NCBI RefSeq assembly: GCF_026183675.1
Contig: NZ_JAPIVK010000015.1
Coordinates: 44,890 to 108,889 of the forward strand
Source: Microbulbifer halophilus
Lineage (GTDB): Bacteria > Pseudomonadota > Gammaproteobacteria > Pseudomonadales > Cellvibrionaceae
Direction: 5' to 3'
DNA length: 64,000 nt
Below, piece after piece: positions 1 through 8,506 of this stretch (the stretch's first letter is position 1; every line of letters begins with the position of its first letter). The notes beneath the pieces are model-generated. The model did no database searches. It saw nothing but the letters and a program-made list of their open reading frames with translations, and was not told where the DNA came from. Position numbers and translations under genes: made by a program.

Positions 1-106
1 ACTGTTCGACCGGATCCGGGAGGGGCGTGGGGGTGTCGTCGCTGTCGCTGCAGGCGCCGAGGATGCCGCTGATCAGCAGCAGCGCGCACAGGGGGGATCG
101 TCTCAT
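1..106 (-). CDS. Lipoprotein, N-terminal part (runs off the window)
   Basis: Only the first 35 codons are visible; the gene continues beyond base 1. The peptide starts MRRSPLCALLLISGILGAC, a type II signal peptide: two arginines, a hydrophobic stretch and a lipobox (LGAC) with Cys19 as the lipidation site. An Asp/Pro-rich tether (SDSDDTPTPLPDPVEQ) follows, typical of surface-tethered carbohydrate-active lipoproteins. A strong ribosome-binding site (GAGAGGAG) lies 7 bases before the ATG. The gene is downstream of, and in the same direction as, the pectate lyase gene, and has TTGG-N4/5-CCAA palindromes in its upstream region. A pectin-related role is inferred from context only; the catalytic part is not seen. 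Confidence 0.75.
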   Translation of the reverse strand, partial: MRRSPLCALLLISGILGACSDSDDTPTPLPDPVEQ

Positions 107-166
107 GGTTATGCTCCTCTCATCCTTTATTTTTCTCGAGAGCAATACCTCAGGTCGGTTTATGAT

Positions 167-236
167 TATTGGTCCGGCCAAATTGCCGGGAAAGAATACA
201 TTTTGATATTTGGACAGTCCAGTTTGGTATGCCAAA
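167..236. promoter_or_regulatory. Two TTGG-N4/5-CCAA palindromes upstream of the lipoprotein gene
   Basis: TTGG-tccgg-CCAA lies at 169-181 and TTTGG-tatg-CCAAA at 223-236, both in the AT-rich leader 60-130 bases upstream of the lipoprotein start. The second resembles the ATTGGTATACCAAT operator described for the GntR-family uronate regulators UxuR and ExuR. Binding of such a regulator here is inferred; no regulator gene is in the window. Confidence 0.45.
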
Positions 237-265
237 TTTGGACTAAGGTCTAAGTGGGCAGGTCT

Positions 266-293
266 GAAAGAAAAAGGCGCCCCGGGGGCGCCT
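266..293 (-). terminator. Rho-independent terminator of the pectate lyase gene
   Basis: Read on the minus strand, a GC-rich inverted repeat (AGGCGCC/GGCGCCT, arms within 275-293) is followed directly by TTTTTCTTTC. It lies about 145 bases after the pectate lyase stop codon and before the lipoprotein gene, so the two genes are probably separate transcripts. Confidence 0.7.
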
Positions 294-312
294 GCCTGAG
301 TGGATGTGTTGA

Positions 313-437
313 TTTGGGAGGCGGGCCCCTGGCCCACCCTGCGGAGCTGGAGCCTTCAGCGCTCCTGAAAATAGCTCCGCGTTCCCGGGAAACGGGCCTT
401 TGGCCCGCTTTGCCGAGCTGGGCTCGGCGTTTCCGGG
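313..437. repeat. Degenerate copies of the GGCCC..GCGGAGCTGGAGC..CCCGGGAA repeat
   Basis: Two imperfect units share blocks such as GCGGAGCTGGAGC and CGCGTTCCCGGGAAACGGGCC with the repeats near 49621-49681 and 54797-54856. The unit sits in the 3' untranslated region of the pectate lyase gene. It looks like a dispersed extragenic palindromic repeat. Confidence 0.5.
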
Positions 438-438
438 A

Positions 439-3400
439 TTACTGACAGGCCGCCTGGCCCAGTCCCAGTACATAGTTGATGTCGTGGGCCAGTGGCGAGT
501 TGAACGGCATTTCCCCGTTCTTGCCCGCGGTGGCGCTGACGTAATCCGCCAGGTCCTGGCCGGCGGGCAGCCAGTTGTCGAGGATGGTGTCGCGGGAGGC
601 CTGGCTGTAATCCATGCTCAGGTCGCCCACCGAGCCCGCGGAGGCGGTGATTTCGCGGGCGAAATTCGGGTCCAGGTTGCACTGGGCATCGGAGAACCAC
701 AGCCAGGAGCCTTCCGAGCGGAAGCTGGTGTCGCTGCGGAAGTCGCGGGCCAGCGTCTCCTGCCGCTCGTCCAGGGCCGCGTCCGGGTCGTCCTTCTCCT
801 GGAATTCGCGGTTGATCATCATGGCGTTGTCCTCCCAGAGCACACTGGCTCCCACGCGCACGCTGAGGATGTCCTTGCGATAGTTCATGAAGAAGTTGTT
901 GAACATATGCGAGGTGCCGCGGCGGATCAGCGGGATGCGTCGCAGGGTATTGCCCAGGTCGAAGTAGTGGTCATCGGTGGTGACGAAGGCGTTGTGGTGC
1001 ATGGTGGTGCGAATCTGCGCGTTGATCTCGCGGCTGTCGCTGGAACCGTGCAGGGAAGCGCGCTTCACATTCTTCACCCGGTTGAAGGAAATGGTGATGT
1101 GGTGTGCGCCCACCTTCACGTCGAAGGCCGAATCACCGGTGGTATCGAAGACGTTCTTGTGAATCCAGATATCCCGCGAGGCGCCGGTGGCGCGGATCAT
1201 GTCCGGGTCCAGGCCGTGGTCTTCGGTGTGGCCCGCACCGCGGAAATCCAGGTGGGTGAGGATCACATTGTCCGAAGTCCGCGTCGGCTGGCCGGAGCTG
1301 TCCGCGCCAATCTTGAAGCCGCTGAAGCGGAAGTAGGCATCGCTCATGCGGCCATCGATGGTGGTGTTGGCACCGATCGCCGGGTTGCGGATGGGCAGGT
1401 CGTTGTCGTTCAGGCGGTTGTTGAAGAACTCCTGCAGGCAGGATTCGCCGGAACCGTAGCCGTTGCTGGAGCACCACTGACGGTAGTCCACGCACTGGGC
1501 TTCGGTGCCGCCGATGGCGGACTGCACTTCGGAATCGCCGCAGTGGGTGCGGTACATGGCCACTTCGTTTTCCCCTCCACCAACAGAGGCGAAATCGAAC
1601 TTGTCGAACACGATCCAGTTGTGTGCATCGCTGTCGATGGCATCGAGGATCTGCTGTTCAACAGATTGGGTCTGGTTCTTCTTGATCACCACCAGGTTGC
1701 TGTTGCCGTTGGGGTCGTAGCCGCCGTCGGCGTCTTCACCGTAACCTACCGGGCTGCCGAGGGTGTCGTGCAGGCACTCGATGATTTCCTGATCGGTATC
1801 CAGCTCGGCGGAATCGCGCCAGTTGACGTTCGGGTCCGTGGCGAGGGTGTAGCAGGCGTTGCTGATACCACCGCTGCCCCCGCCGGAGGAGGAGCCGGAG
1901 CTGCTGCCACCGGAGCTGGATGAGCTGCTGGAGCTGGACGAGCTACTGGATGAAGAGCTGCCGGAACCGCCGCTGCTACCGGTCGAGGAACTGCTGGACG
2001 AAGAGCTGCTGGATGAGCTGGAAGAACCGCCGTCGCTGCCGCCGTTGCAGTCGCCGGCCACGGGGTCGATACCGGTGATTTCCAGCCGGTCGATATTCGC
2101 CAGGCCGGAGCCGCCGGAGGCCTCCAGGCGCAGGGTGTTGTGACCGGCCGCCAGCGCAACGGTGATGGCGTTGCTGTCGACGTAGTTGGTCCAGTCGCCG
2201 GTGCCCGCCATATTGACGGAGGTGTCGTTATTGCCGTTGACGATCACTTGGGCCCCGCGATCACTGGAACCGTTGGCGAAGCGCCACTGCAGTGTATAGA
2301 TACCGGCTTCCGGCACCACCACGGACCACTCTACCGCCATGCCGTCTTCGTTGATGGTATTGGCGTAACCGCTGCCGCTGAAGCCGGCGTGTTCACTTTC
2401 CACATCGCCGTCCACGGAACAGAAGCCCGCCGCGTTTTCCTCGAGCGTCAGCGTGTACTGGCTGTCGCCGCCGCTGCTGGAGGAACTGGAGCTGGAACTG
2501 CTGCTCGACGAGGAACTGGAGCTGCTGCTGGAAGAAGAACTACTCGACGAGGAACCGCTGCCGCTCGCATCGTACACCTCGAATTCGGCAATCTGCGGCG
2601 CGCTGCTGGCGCTGTCGATCATCAGGTCGATCTTCTCCATGTTCACATCGCCGAGCCAGACCTGCATGGCCGGGCCGATGCCGGTACCAGATGCCAGTTC
2701 GTCGCCGTTGTCGTGGTTGACCAGGCGCCAGTTCTGGACTGCACTGCCGATCTCGCGAATGATCACGGTGTTGAAGTTGCCCCCGAACCGCTTCGCCGAA
2801 ATCCGCTCGCCGCTGGCCGAATCTGGTTGCCAGTAGCTGTCGGTATCGCCGTCGACCGCGTTGCCGTAGCTGGTGCCGTTGCCCTTGCTGCTACCGTCCG
2901 CATCGCCGGACAGCGCCAGGTTCGGACCCAGTTCGCCGGGGGCGCCGCCGCTCGAGGAGGAACTGCTCGAAGAGCTGCTGGAGGAACTGGAACTACTGGA
3001 GGAGCTGCTGCTGGAAGAACTGCTGGAGGAGCCGCCCTGGCTCTGGCAGTTGCCGTCGGATACCAGCAGGCCGGTGTCGGCGCCGGCGGTGGCCAGCACT
3101 ATCTGCGGTACGCAGCCGGCGTCGTCCAGTGCGTAACCGTAGGGAATGCTGATGGACGTGGTGGACACCGGGTTGGGGCCGGCCGGATGGTTGTCGTCGT
3201 CATCCGCTGTCCAGGTGATATTGGACCAGATATTGCCGCTGATATCCCAGGAGCCCATATCGTTGGTGTAGAAGGTGCCCAGGGGGTCCTTGGAGTTTTC
3301 GAAGTAGTTGTTCTCCGCCTTTATCTGCCCGCCCACGCGAGGGTTCATGCCGGATTTGTAAATACCGGTATAGTGGTTGTTGTACGCATGCCCGGTGCCG

Positions 3401-4116
3401 CCGCGCAACAGCGGCGTGCGGGAGCCGATGTTTTCATACAGGTTGTGGTGAAAAGTTATGGGGCCGTTGCCGGTATCCCCGCTGCTGGAACCCACCAGGC
3501 CGCCGCGCCCGGAATTGCGCAGGATGCTGTAGGAAAGGGTTACATACTTGGTGTCGTTCTTGATATCGAAGAGCGCGTCGTAGCCGTCGTCCTCGCCGCC
3601 GGAGGCTTCCAGGGTCAGGTGATCGGCCCAGACGTTGTAGACACCGCTCTCCATGCCGATGGCATCGCCACCGTTGGAAGTGGGCGAGCCGGACTTTTTC
3701 ACATTGCGCACATGCAGGTTCTGCAGAATGATGTTGGACGAGCTGCGCAGGTGAATACCCAGTTCGTCGAACAGCGCACCGTTGCCTACGCCGATGATCG
3801 AGACATTGCTGACTTCCTTGATCTCGATCCGGTCGTCATCGGTATTGCAACTGTCACCGGAAACCTTACTGGTGTTGCCGTGATTGATGGTGCCCTCAAC
3901 CTGGATGACGATGGGGGTGTCGCTGGAGGGGCGGTCGCACAGCGCCGCGTGAATTTCGGTGCCGCTGGTGGCGTAGACCACATCGCCGCCCGCACCACCG
4001 GTAGTGCCACCATTCAATGTGGCGTAACCGTCCGCCTGTGCCGACGCCCAGGCGGGCACCAGCAGACTGCCCAGCAATGCGCCTAGCATTACCGGTATTT
4101 TCACTCTCGTTTTCAT
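439..4116 (-). CDS. Secreted bifunctional pectate lyase, PL1-CBM-CBM-PL1 with poly-Ser linkers
   Basis: Secreted enzyme predicted to cleave polygalacturonate by beta-elimination. The start at 4116 (MKTRVKIPV...) is preferred over the in-frame ATG at 4128, because GGAAAG lies just before it and the resulting Sec signal peptide (cut after AWASA) is of normal length. Domains, numbered from 4128: PL1 about 33-360 (VWADHLTL, DALFDIKND, catalytic-type SRTPLLRGG and MNPRVGG); poly-Ser linker 364-392; a discoidin/CBM32-like module about 395-520; poly-Ser linker 522-552; a CBM35-like module about 556-690; mixed Ser/Gly linker 698-750; and a second, more divergent PL1 about 757-1229 (IWIHKNVFD, SAFDVKVGAHHITISF, RRIPLIRRG). 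Poly-Ser linkers are typical of secreted polysaccharidases in Saccharophagus and its relatives. Two catalytic domains in one chain is unusual. The CBM family assignments are by pattern only. Confidence 0.9.
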   Translation of the reverse strand: MKTRVKIPVMLGALLGSLLVPAWASAQADGYATLNGGTTGGAGGDVVYATSGTEIHAALCDRPSSDTPIVIQVEGTINHGNTSKVSGDSCNTDDDRIEIKEVSNVSIIGVGNGALFDELGIHLRSSSNIILQNLHVRNVKKSGSPTSNGGDAIGMESGVYNVWADHLTLEASGGEDDGYDALFDIKNDTKYVTLSYSILRNSGRGGLVGSSSGDTGNGPITFHHNLYENIGSRTPLLRGGTGHAYNNHYTGIYKSGMNPRVGGQIKAENNYFENSKDPLGTFYTNDMGSWDISGNIWSNITWTADDDDNHPAGPNPVSTTSISIPYGYALDDAGCVPQIVLATAGADTGLLVSDGNCQSQGGSSSSSSSSSSSSSSSSSSSSSSSSSSSGGAPGELGPNLALSGDADGSSKGNGTSYGNAVDGDTDSYWQPDSASGERISAKRFGGNFNTVIIREIGSAVQNWRLVNHDNGDELASGTGIGPAMQVWLGDVNMEKIDLMIDSASSAPQIAEFEVYDASGSGSSSSSSSSSSSSSSSSSSSSSSSSSSSGGDSQYTLTLEENAAGFCSVDGDVESEHAGFSGSGYANTINEDGMAVEWSVVVPEAGIYTLQWRFANGSSDRGAQVIVNGNNDTSVNMAGTGDWTNYVDSNAITVALAAGHNTLRLEASGGSGLANIDRLEITGIDPVAGDCNGGSDGGSSSSSSSSSSSSSSTGSSGGSGSSSSSSSSSSSSSSSSGGSSSGSSSGGGSGGISNACYTLATDPNVNWRDSAELDTDQEIIECLHDTLGSPVGYGEDADGGYDPNGNSNLVVIKKNQTQSVEQQILDAIDSDAHNWIVFDKFDFASVGGGENEVAMYRTHCGDSEVQSAIGGTEAQCVDYRQWCSSNGYGSGESCLQEFFNNRLNDNDLPIRNPAIGANTTIDGRMSDAYFRFSGFKIGADSSGQPTRTSDNVILTHLDFRGAGHTEDHGLDPDMIRATGASRDIWIHKNVFDTTGDSAFDVKVGAHHITISFNRVKNVKRASLHGSSDSREINAQIRTTMHHNAFVTTDDHYFDLGNTLRRIPLIRRGTSHMFNNFFMNYRKDILSVRVGASVLWEDNAMMINREFQEKDDPDAALDERQETLARDFRSDTSFRSEGSWLWFSDAQCNLDPNFAREITASAGSVGDLSMDYSQASRDTILDNWLPAGQDLADYVSATAGKNGEMPFNSPLAHDINYVLGLGQAACQ

Positions 4117-4271
4117 AGGACTTTCCATCGTTATTGATTATTAGTGGAAAGATGATCAGTGCTGCGGCTGGCCCGGATACTGCGAGGGCGCAGCCGGCCA
4201 ATCATCATCGCTGAACAGCTGTCCCGCAGCCCGACAGCTTCTGGGGCGGGGCTTTTGGTCTGCCGTTAATT

Positions 4272-4289
4272 AAATTGGCAATACCAAAA
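4272..4289. promoter_or_regulatory. TTGG-N5-CCAA palindrome upstream of the pectate lyase gene
   Basis: On the minus strand the site reads TTTTGGTATTGCCAATTT. It lies about 155 bases upstream of the pectate lyase start, in the spacer shared with dps. It matches the TTTGGTATGCCAAA element upstream of the lipoprotein gene and resembles UxuR/ExuR-type operators. Shared pectin- or uronate-responsive control is inferred. Confidence 0.45.
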
Positions 4290-4547
4290 GTCAGAAAGAG
4301 GTTAGTCAGGATGCGGTTTCTTGTAAAGCCTATAAGCGGGTCACACCTTGCAATGGAACAGGAGTTGCGGGCCGGATGTGGACTGAGTCGCGCAAATACG
4401 TGCTTTCAGGCGCCCCGGTGGGCCGGTGGGTCAGTGGAAGTGAGGGGCTGCAATGGCGCGTCGGGCAACCTCTGTCTAGGCTGGATAGTGTGGCGCGTAT
4501 TTCTGCCCGCCCGAGAAATGCTTCCGCTTTAATTCGAGAGGATCACC

Positions 4548-5084
4548 ATGAGCAAGACTGCCAAGTCAGAAGTGCGCAGCAGTGAGCGCGCGCGCATCAA
4601 TACGCCCACCGACCTGGGCGAACGCGCGCGCGAGGATATTTCCGGAGCGGTAAATGCCCTGCTGGCGGATACCTTCTCCCTGTACATGAAAACCAAGAAT
4701 TTTCACTGGCATGTCAGTGGCCCGCATTTTCGCGACTACCATCTGCTGTTCGACGAGCAGGCTGCGCAGATTTTTAACATGACCGACGAACTCGCCGAGC
4801 GGGTGCGCCGGCTCGGCGGTTCGACGTTGCGATCCATCGGGCATATCTCCCGATTGCAGCGCTCTTCCGACAACGACGCCGAATATGTGGATCCGCAGGA
4901 TATGCTGGCGGAACTGCGGGAGGACAACCGGGAGCTACTGGCGCGTATGCGTGAAACCCATGACCTGTGCGATGAACATCGAGATGTGGGCACCGCCTCG
5001 ATACTCGAAGAATTTATCGACCAGGCGGAAAAACGCGCCTGGTTCCTGTTCGAGGCCAGCCGCAGCAGCGGCACCATGCACTGA
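4548..5084 (+). CDS. dps: Dps-family ferritin-like DNA-binding protein
   Basis: A mini-ferritin expected to form a 12-subunit shell that oxidises and stores iron with peroxide and protects DNA in stress or stationary phase. The family signature KNFHWHVSGPHFRDYHLLFDE (about residues 50-70) supplies His53 and downstream acidic ferroxidase residues, followed by DELAERVRRLGG. Length 178 aa is usual. The basic N-terminal extension (KTAKSEVRSSERARINT) could contact DNA. The ATG follows GAGAGGATCACC, a good ribosome-binding site. The gene stands alone, 65 bases before betB and divergent from the pectate lyase gene. Confidence 0.95.
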   Translation: MSKTAKSEVRSSERARINTPTDLGERAREDISGAVNALLADTFSLYMKTKNFHWHVSGPHFRDYHLLFDEQAAQIFNMTDELAERVRRLGGSTLRSIGHISRLQRSSDNDAEYVDPQDMLAELREDNRELLARMRETHDLCDEHRDVGTASILEEFIDQAEKRAWFLFEASRSSGTMH

Positions 5085-5149
5085 CTTCACTGTACAAACC
5101 GCTGGAATCCCATCGTCAACAGCCGGCGGGCCAGCGATAGGAGAGCACC

Positions 5150-6613
5150 ATGGCTCAACTGGACGATCGCCTGCTCTGGATCGGCGGACAGTATGTCGCC
5201 GCCGAAGGAGAGGCTTTTTTCGATACCGTCAATCCCGCCACCGGAGAGGTGATCTGCCGGGTGGCGAAAGCCAGTGCCAACGATGTGGACAAAGCGGTGT
5301 CGGCGGCAAAAATCGGCCAGGCGGAATGGGCGGCCATGAGCGGTGCCGAGCGGGGCCGCGTACTGACGCGCACCGCCCGGCTTCTGCGCCAGTACTGCGA
5401 TGAGGTCGCGCGGCTGGAATCCCTCGACGGCGGCAAACCGATCGCGGAGACACCGGAGGCGGACGTGGGCTCTGCCGCGGACTGCTTGGAATTTTTCGGT
5501 GGCCAGGCGGCCTCCCTTCAGGGGGAGTACCAGCCGGTGCCCGGCGGCTTCTTTTATACCCGGCCGGAGCCGCTGGGTATCTGTGCCGGTATCGGAGCCT
5601 GGAATTACCCGATACAGATCGCCGCCTGGAAATCCGCTCCGGCGCTGGCGGCAGGGAATGCGATGATTTTCAAGCCGGCGGAGCTGACGCCGCTGACTGC
5701 ACTGCGGCTGGCGGAGTTGTTCCAGGAGGCGGGGCTGCCGGACGGTGTCTTCAATGTGGTACAGGGCTTCGCTGAAACCGGCCAGGCGATGACTGGACAC
5801 CCACAGATCGCCAAGATTTCGCTCACGGGTGAGGTGGGCACCGGCAAGGCCGTGATGCGCGCGGCCGCCGACACATTGAAATCCGTGACCCTGGAGCTGG
5901 GCGGCAAGTCGCCGCTGATCGTGTTCGACGACGCCGACCTGGACAACGCCGTGAGTGCGGCCATGCTCGGCAATTTCTATACCCAGGGCCAGATCTGCAC
6001 CAACAGCACCCGGGTATTCCTGCACGAATCGATCAAGGAACAATTTATCGACAAGCTGGTTGCGCGGGTGGAAAAAATGAAACTCGGCGATCCGCTGGAC
6101 CCGGATACCGACGTGGGCCCATTGGTGAGTGCCGATCACCTGCAGCATGTGCTCGGTTACCTGGAAAAGGGCAAACAGGAGGGCGGCCGGGTACTGGTGG
6201 GGGGAGACCGGGCGGAAGTTCCGGGGTTTGAAAAGGGCAATTTTGTCCAGCCGACGGTGTTCGATGGCCTCAAGGATGATATGGCCATCGTGCGCGAGGA
6301 GATTTTCGGGCCGGTGCTGTCACTGCTCAGTTTCAGCGGCGAAAAGGAAGTGCTGCAGCGGGCCAACAATACCGAGTTCGGCCTCGCCGGCGGTGTTTTC
6401 ACCCGCGATGTGCAACGCGCACACCGTGTCGCCGATCGGATCGATGCGGGGATTGTGTGGATCAACCACTACAACATCACACCGGTGGAAATGCCGTTCG
6501 GCGGTTTCAAGCAGTCCGGTATCGGCAAGGAGAACAGCCGTCGGGCGTTCGAGCACTACGCGCGGTTGAAAACGGTTTATGTGGCGCAGGGGGATGTGGA
6601 GGCGCCTTATTGA
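5150..6613 (+). CDS. betB: Betaine aldehyde dehydrogenase
   Basis: Oxidises betaine aldehyde to glycine betaine with NAD(P)+, the second step of choline-derived osmoprotection. This is a cytosolic ALDH-superfamily enzyme. Visible motifs: the general-base Glu249 in LELGGKSP, the catalytic Cys283 in GQICTNSTR, PEPLGICAGIGAWNYP for cofactor binding, and the C-terminal MPFGGFKQSGIGKENS. Length 487 aa is normal for BetB. It converges with betA-betT rather than forming the common betIBA operon, and no BetI repressor gene is seen in the window. The start is supported by a GGAG site in the 10 bases upstream (AGGAGAGCACCATG). Confidence 0.95.
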   Translation: MAQLDDRLLWIGGQYVAAEGEAFFDTVNPATGEVICRVAKASANDVDKAVSAAKIGQAEWAAMSGAERGRVLTRTARLLRQYCDEVARLESLDGGKPIAETPEADVGSAADCLEFFGGQAASLQGEYQPVPGGFFYTRPEPLGICAGIGAWNYPIQIAAWKSAPALAAGNAMIFKPAELTPLTALRLAELFQEAGLPDGVFNVVQGFAETGQAMTGHPQIAKISLTGEVGTGKAVMRAAADTLKSVTLELGGKSPLIVFDDADLDNAVSAAMLGNFYTQGQICTNSTRVFLHESIKEQFIDKLVARVEKMKLGDPLDPDTDVGPLVSADHLQHVLGYLEKGKQEGGRVLVGGDRAEVPGFEKGNFVQPTVFDGLKDDMAIVREEIFGPVLSLLSFSGEKEVLQRANNTEFGLAGGVFTRDVQRAHRVADRIDAGIVWINHYNITPVEMPFGGFKQSGIGKENSRRAFEHYARLKTVYVAQGDVEAPY

Positions 6614-6639
6614 ATACGGAATACGGAATGCGAAGGCCC

Positions 6640-6760
6640 CCCTCTCCCGGAGGGAGAGGGAACTGGTATGAGCTTCAATGGAGCCCGGTGGCTATCTTCG
6701 GACTTGTAATGCCTCCGGCTGAGCTCCCCTATCCCACCGGGAGAGGGGGCGGGGGAGGGG
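6640..6760. repeat. CCCTCTCCC/GGGAGAGGG palindromic repeats between betB and betA
   Basis: CCCTCTCCC at 6640-6648 pairs with GGGAGAGGG at 6652-6660. A related unit (CCCCTATCCCACCGGGAGAGGGG) lies around 6726-6750. The same family recurs at 49573-49597. The pair fills the 3'-3' spacer between two convergent genes and could act as a bidirectional transcript end; that is inferred. Confidence 0.65.
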
Positions 6761-6808
6761 GGAAGGACGGGCCCCGTGCTTAACGTCCGCCACAGTGCAT
6801 AAAAACCT

Positions 6809-8506
6809 TCACCCCAGCGGCTTGTCCGGCTCCCCTTCCCGCTGCGAATTCTCCCAGTCCTTCGCCGCATAACTCTCTGCAGTCGATGGCTGCAGCATTC
6901 CGCGGCCGAGTACATGGTCCGCGCCCTTTTCGCCGATCATGATGGTGGGTGCATTCAGGTTGCCGTTGGTGAGGGTGGGCATTATCGAGGAGTCGATTAC
7001 CCGCAGGTTTTCCACGCCACGGACCCGGCATTCCGGGTCCACCACCGCCATGTCGTCGTTGCCCATGCGGCAACTGCCAGCGGGGTGGTAGGCAGTTTCG
7101 CAGGTTTCCGCGAGCCAGTTGTCGATCTCGTCGTCGCTCTGCACTTCCGGCCCCGGTGAAATCTCCTTCCCGCGATAGGGATCCATCGCCCGCTGGGCGA
7201 AAATCTCGCGTGTGAAATGCAGGCCGGCGCGGAACGCCTGCTTGTCTTCCTCTTGGGACAGGTAGTTGAAGACCATCTCCGGGGCATCCTCCGGATCGGC
7301 GGACTTCAGTTTCACCCAGCCGCGGCTCAGCGGCTTGTTCGCGCCCAGGTGCGCCTGGAAGCCGTGGCCCTTAACTGCGCTGGAGCCGTCGTAGGCGATG
7401 GCGCCGGCAAGGAAGTGGTACTGGATATCCGGGTATTTCAACCCCGCGTGACTGCGGATATAGCCGTTGGATTCAAACTGGTTCGAGATCCCCAGGCCGC
7501 GTTTGAACAGCAGCCAGTTGATGCCGATCCAGGCCTTGGATAGTGGTCCCAGTGTGCCGTTGAGGGTGATTTTCTGTGTGCATTCCTGCTGCACCCAGCA
7601 CTCCAGGTGGTCCTGCAGATTCTGGCCCACACCGGGCAGGTTGTGCACCACCGGGATGCCGTGCTCTTTCAGGTGTTCCTCCGGGCCGATACCCGACAGC
7701 ATCAGAAGCTTTGGGGAATTGAAGGAACTGGCCGACAGGATGACTTCCTTGTTGGCCTTTGCGCGAAAAGTCTTGCCGTGCTGTCGGTATTCCACGCCCA
7801 CGGCCTTTTTGCCCTCCATGATCACGCGGGTGGTCAGCGCGTGCATTTTCAGGTCCAGGTTGTCGCGCAGGCGCGCGGGTTTCAGGTAGGCCAGTGCAGT
7901 GGAGCAACGCACGCCGTCGCGCACTGTCATGTCCATGCGCCCGAATCCCTCCTGGCGGTAGCCGTTGTAGTCTTCGGTATAGCCGTAGCCTGCCTGCTCG
8001 CCGGCCTCGATAAAGGCGCGGTAGAGCGGGTTTTCCATATTGTTGCCGTTGCAGGTGGTGGTGGGGCCGTCCGCGCCGCGGTATTCATCGCCGCCGTAGA
8101 CGCAGTTCTCGGAACGCCGGAAATAGGGCAGTACATCGGCGTAGCTCCAGCCGCTCGCACCCTGTTCCTCCCACTCCTCGAAATCCCCGGCACAGCCGCG
8201 CACGTAGGCCATGCCGTTGATCGACGAGGAGCCGCCGATCACCTTGCCTCTCGCCTGGTGAATGCGCCGGCCGTGCAGTCCCGGTTCCGGTTCCGTGTGA
8301 AAGCCCCAGTCGAACTTGGGCATATTCAGCGGAATGGAAAAGGCCGTCGGCATCTTGATATAGATGGAGTTGTCGCGGCCGCCGAACTCCAGTAACAGCA
8401 CATTGTATTTTGTGCCATCGGTGAGGCGGTTGGCCAGCACGGCACCGGCGGAGCCGGCGCCAACGATGATGTAGTCGTAAGTCTGGTCGTATTCTTCCGT
8501 GCTCAT
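6809..8506 (-). CDS. betA: Choline dehydrogenase (GMC family)
   Basis: FAD-dependent, membrane-associated oxidation of choline to betaine aldehyde. The N-terminal FAD-binding GAGSAGAVLANRL is at about residues 17-29, followed by the GMC signature HQARGKVIGGSSSINGMAYVRG. The C-terminal region carries the catalytic His in AYHPAGSCRMG and the NGNLNAPTIMIGEKGAD motif. Length 565 aa is normal. Its ATG overlaps the betT stop (TGATG), so the two are likely translationally coupled and import and oxidation of choline are co-expressed. Confidence 0.95.
   Translation of the reverse strand: MSTEEYDQTYDYIIVGAGSAGAVLANRLTDGTKYNVLLLEFGGRDNSIYIKMPTAFSIPLNMPKFDWGFHTEPEPGLHGRRIHQARGKVIGGSSSINGMAYVRGCAGDFEEWEEQGASGWSYADVLPYFRRSENCVYGGDEYRGADGPTTTCNGNNMENPLYRAFIEAGEQAGYGYTEDYNGYRQEGFGRMDMTVRDGVRCSTALAYLKPARLRDNLDLKMHALTTRVIMEGKKAVGVEYRQHGKTFRAKANKEVILSASSFNSPKLLMLSGIGPEEHLKEHGIPVVHNLPGVGQNLQDHLECWVQQECTQKITLNGTLGPLSKAWIGINWLLFKRGLGISNQFESNGYIRSHAGLKYPDIQYHFLAGAIAYDGSSAVKGHGFQAHLGANKPLSRGWVKLKSADPEDAPEMVFNYLSQEEDKQAFRAGLHFTREIFAQRAMDPYRGKEISPGPEVQSDDEIDNWLAETCETAYHPAGSCRMGNDDMAVVDPECRVRGVENLRVIDSSIMPTLTNGNLNAPTIMIGEKGADHVLGRGMLQPSTAESYAAKDWENSQREGEPDKPLG

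Noticed and set aside
1880-3040. Short-period repeats suggesting a CRISPR or minisatellite
   Set aside because: They are the serine-codon tracts of the poly-Ser linkers; there are no spacers or regular repeat units. No CRISPR array was seen in the window.
400-4086. Long plus-strand ORFs opposite the pectate lyase gene
   Set aside because: They are Val/Ala/Gly-rich antisense shadows of a GC-rich gene, without ribosome-binding sites or family motifs.
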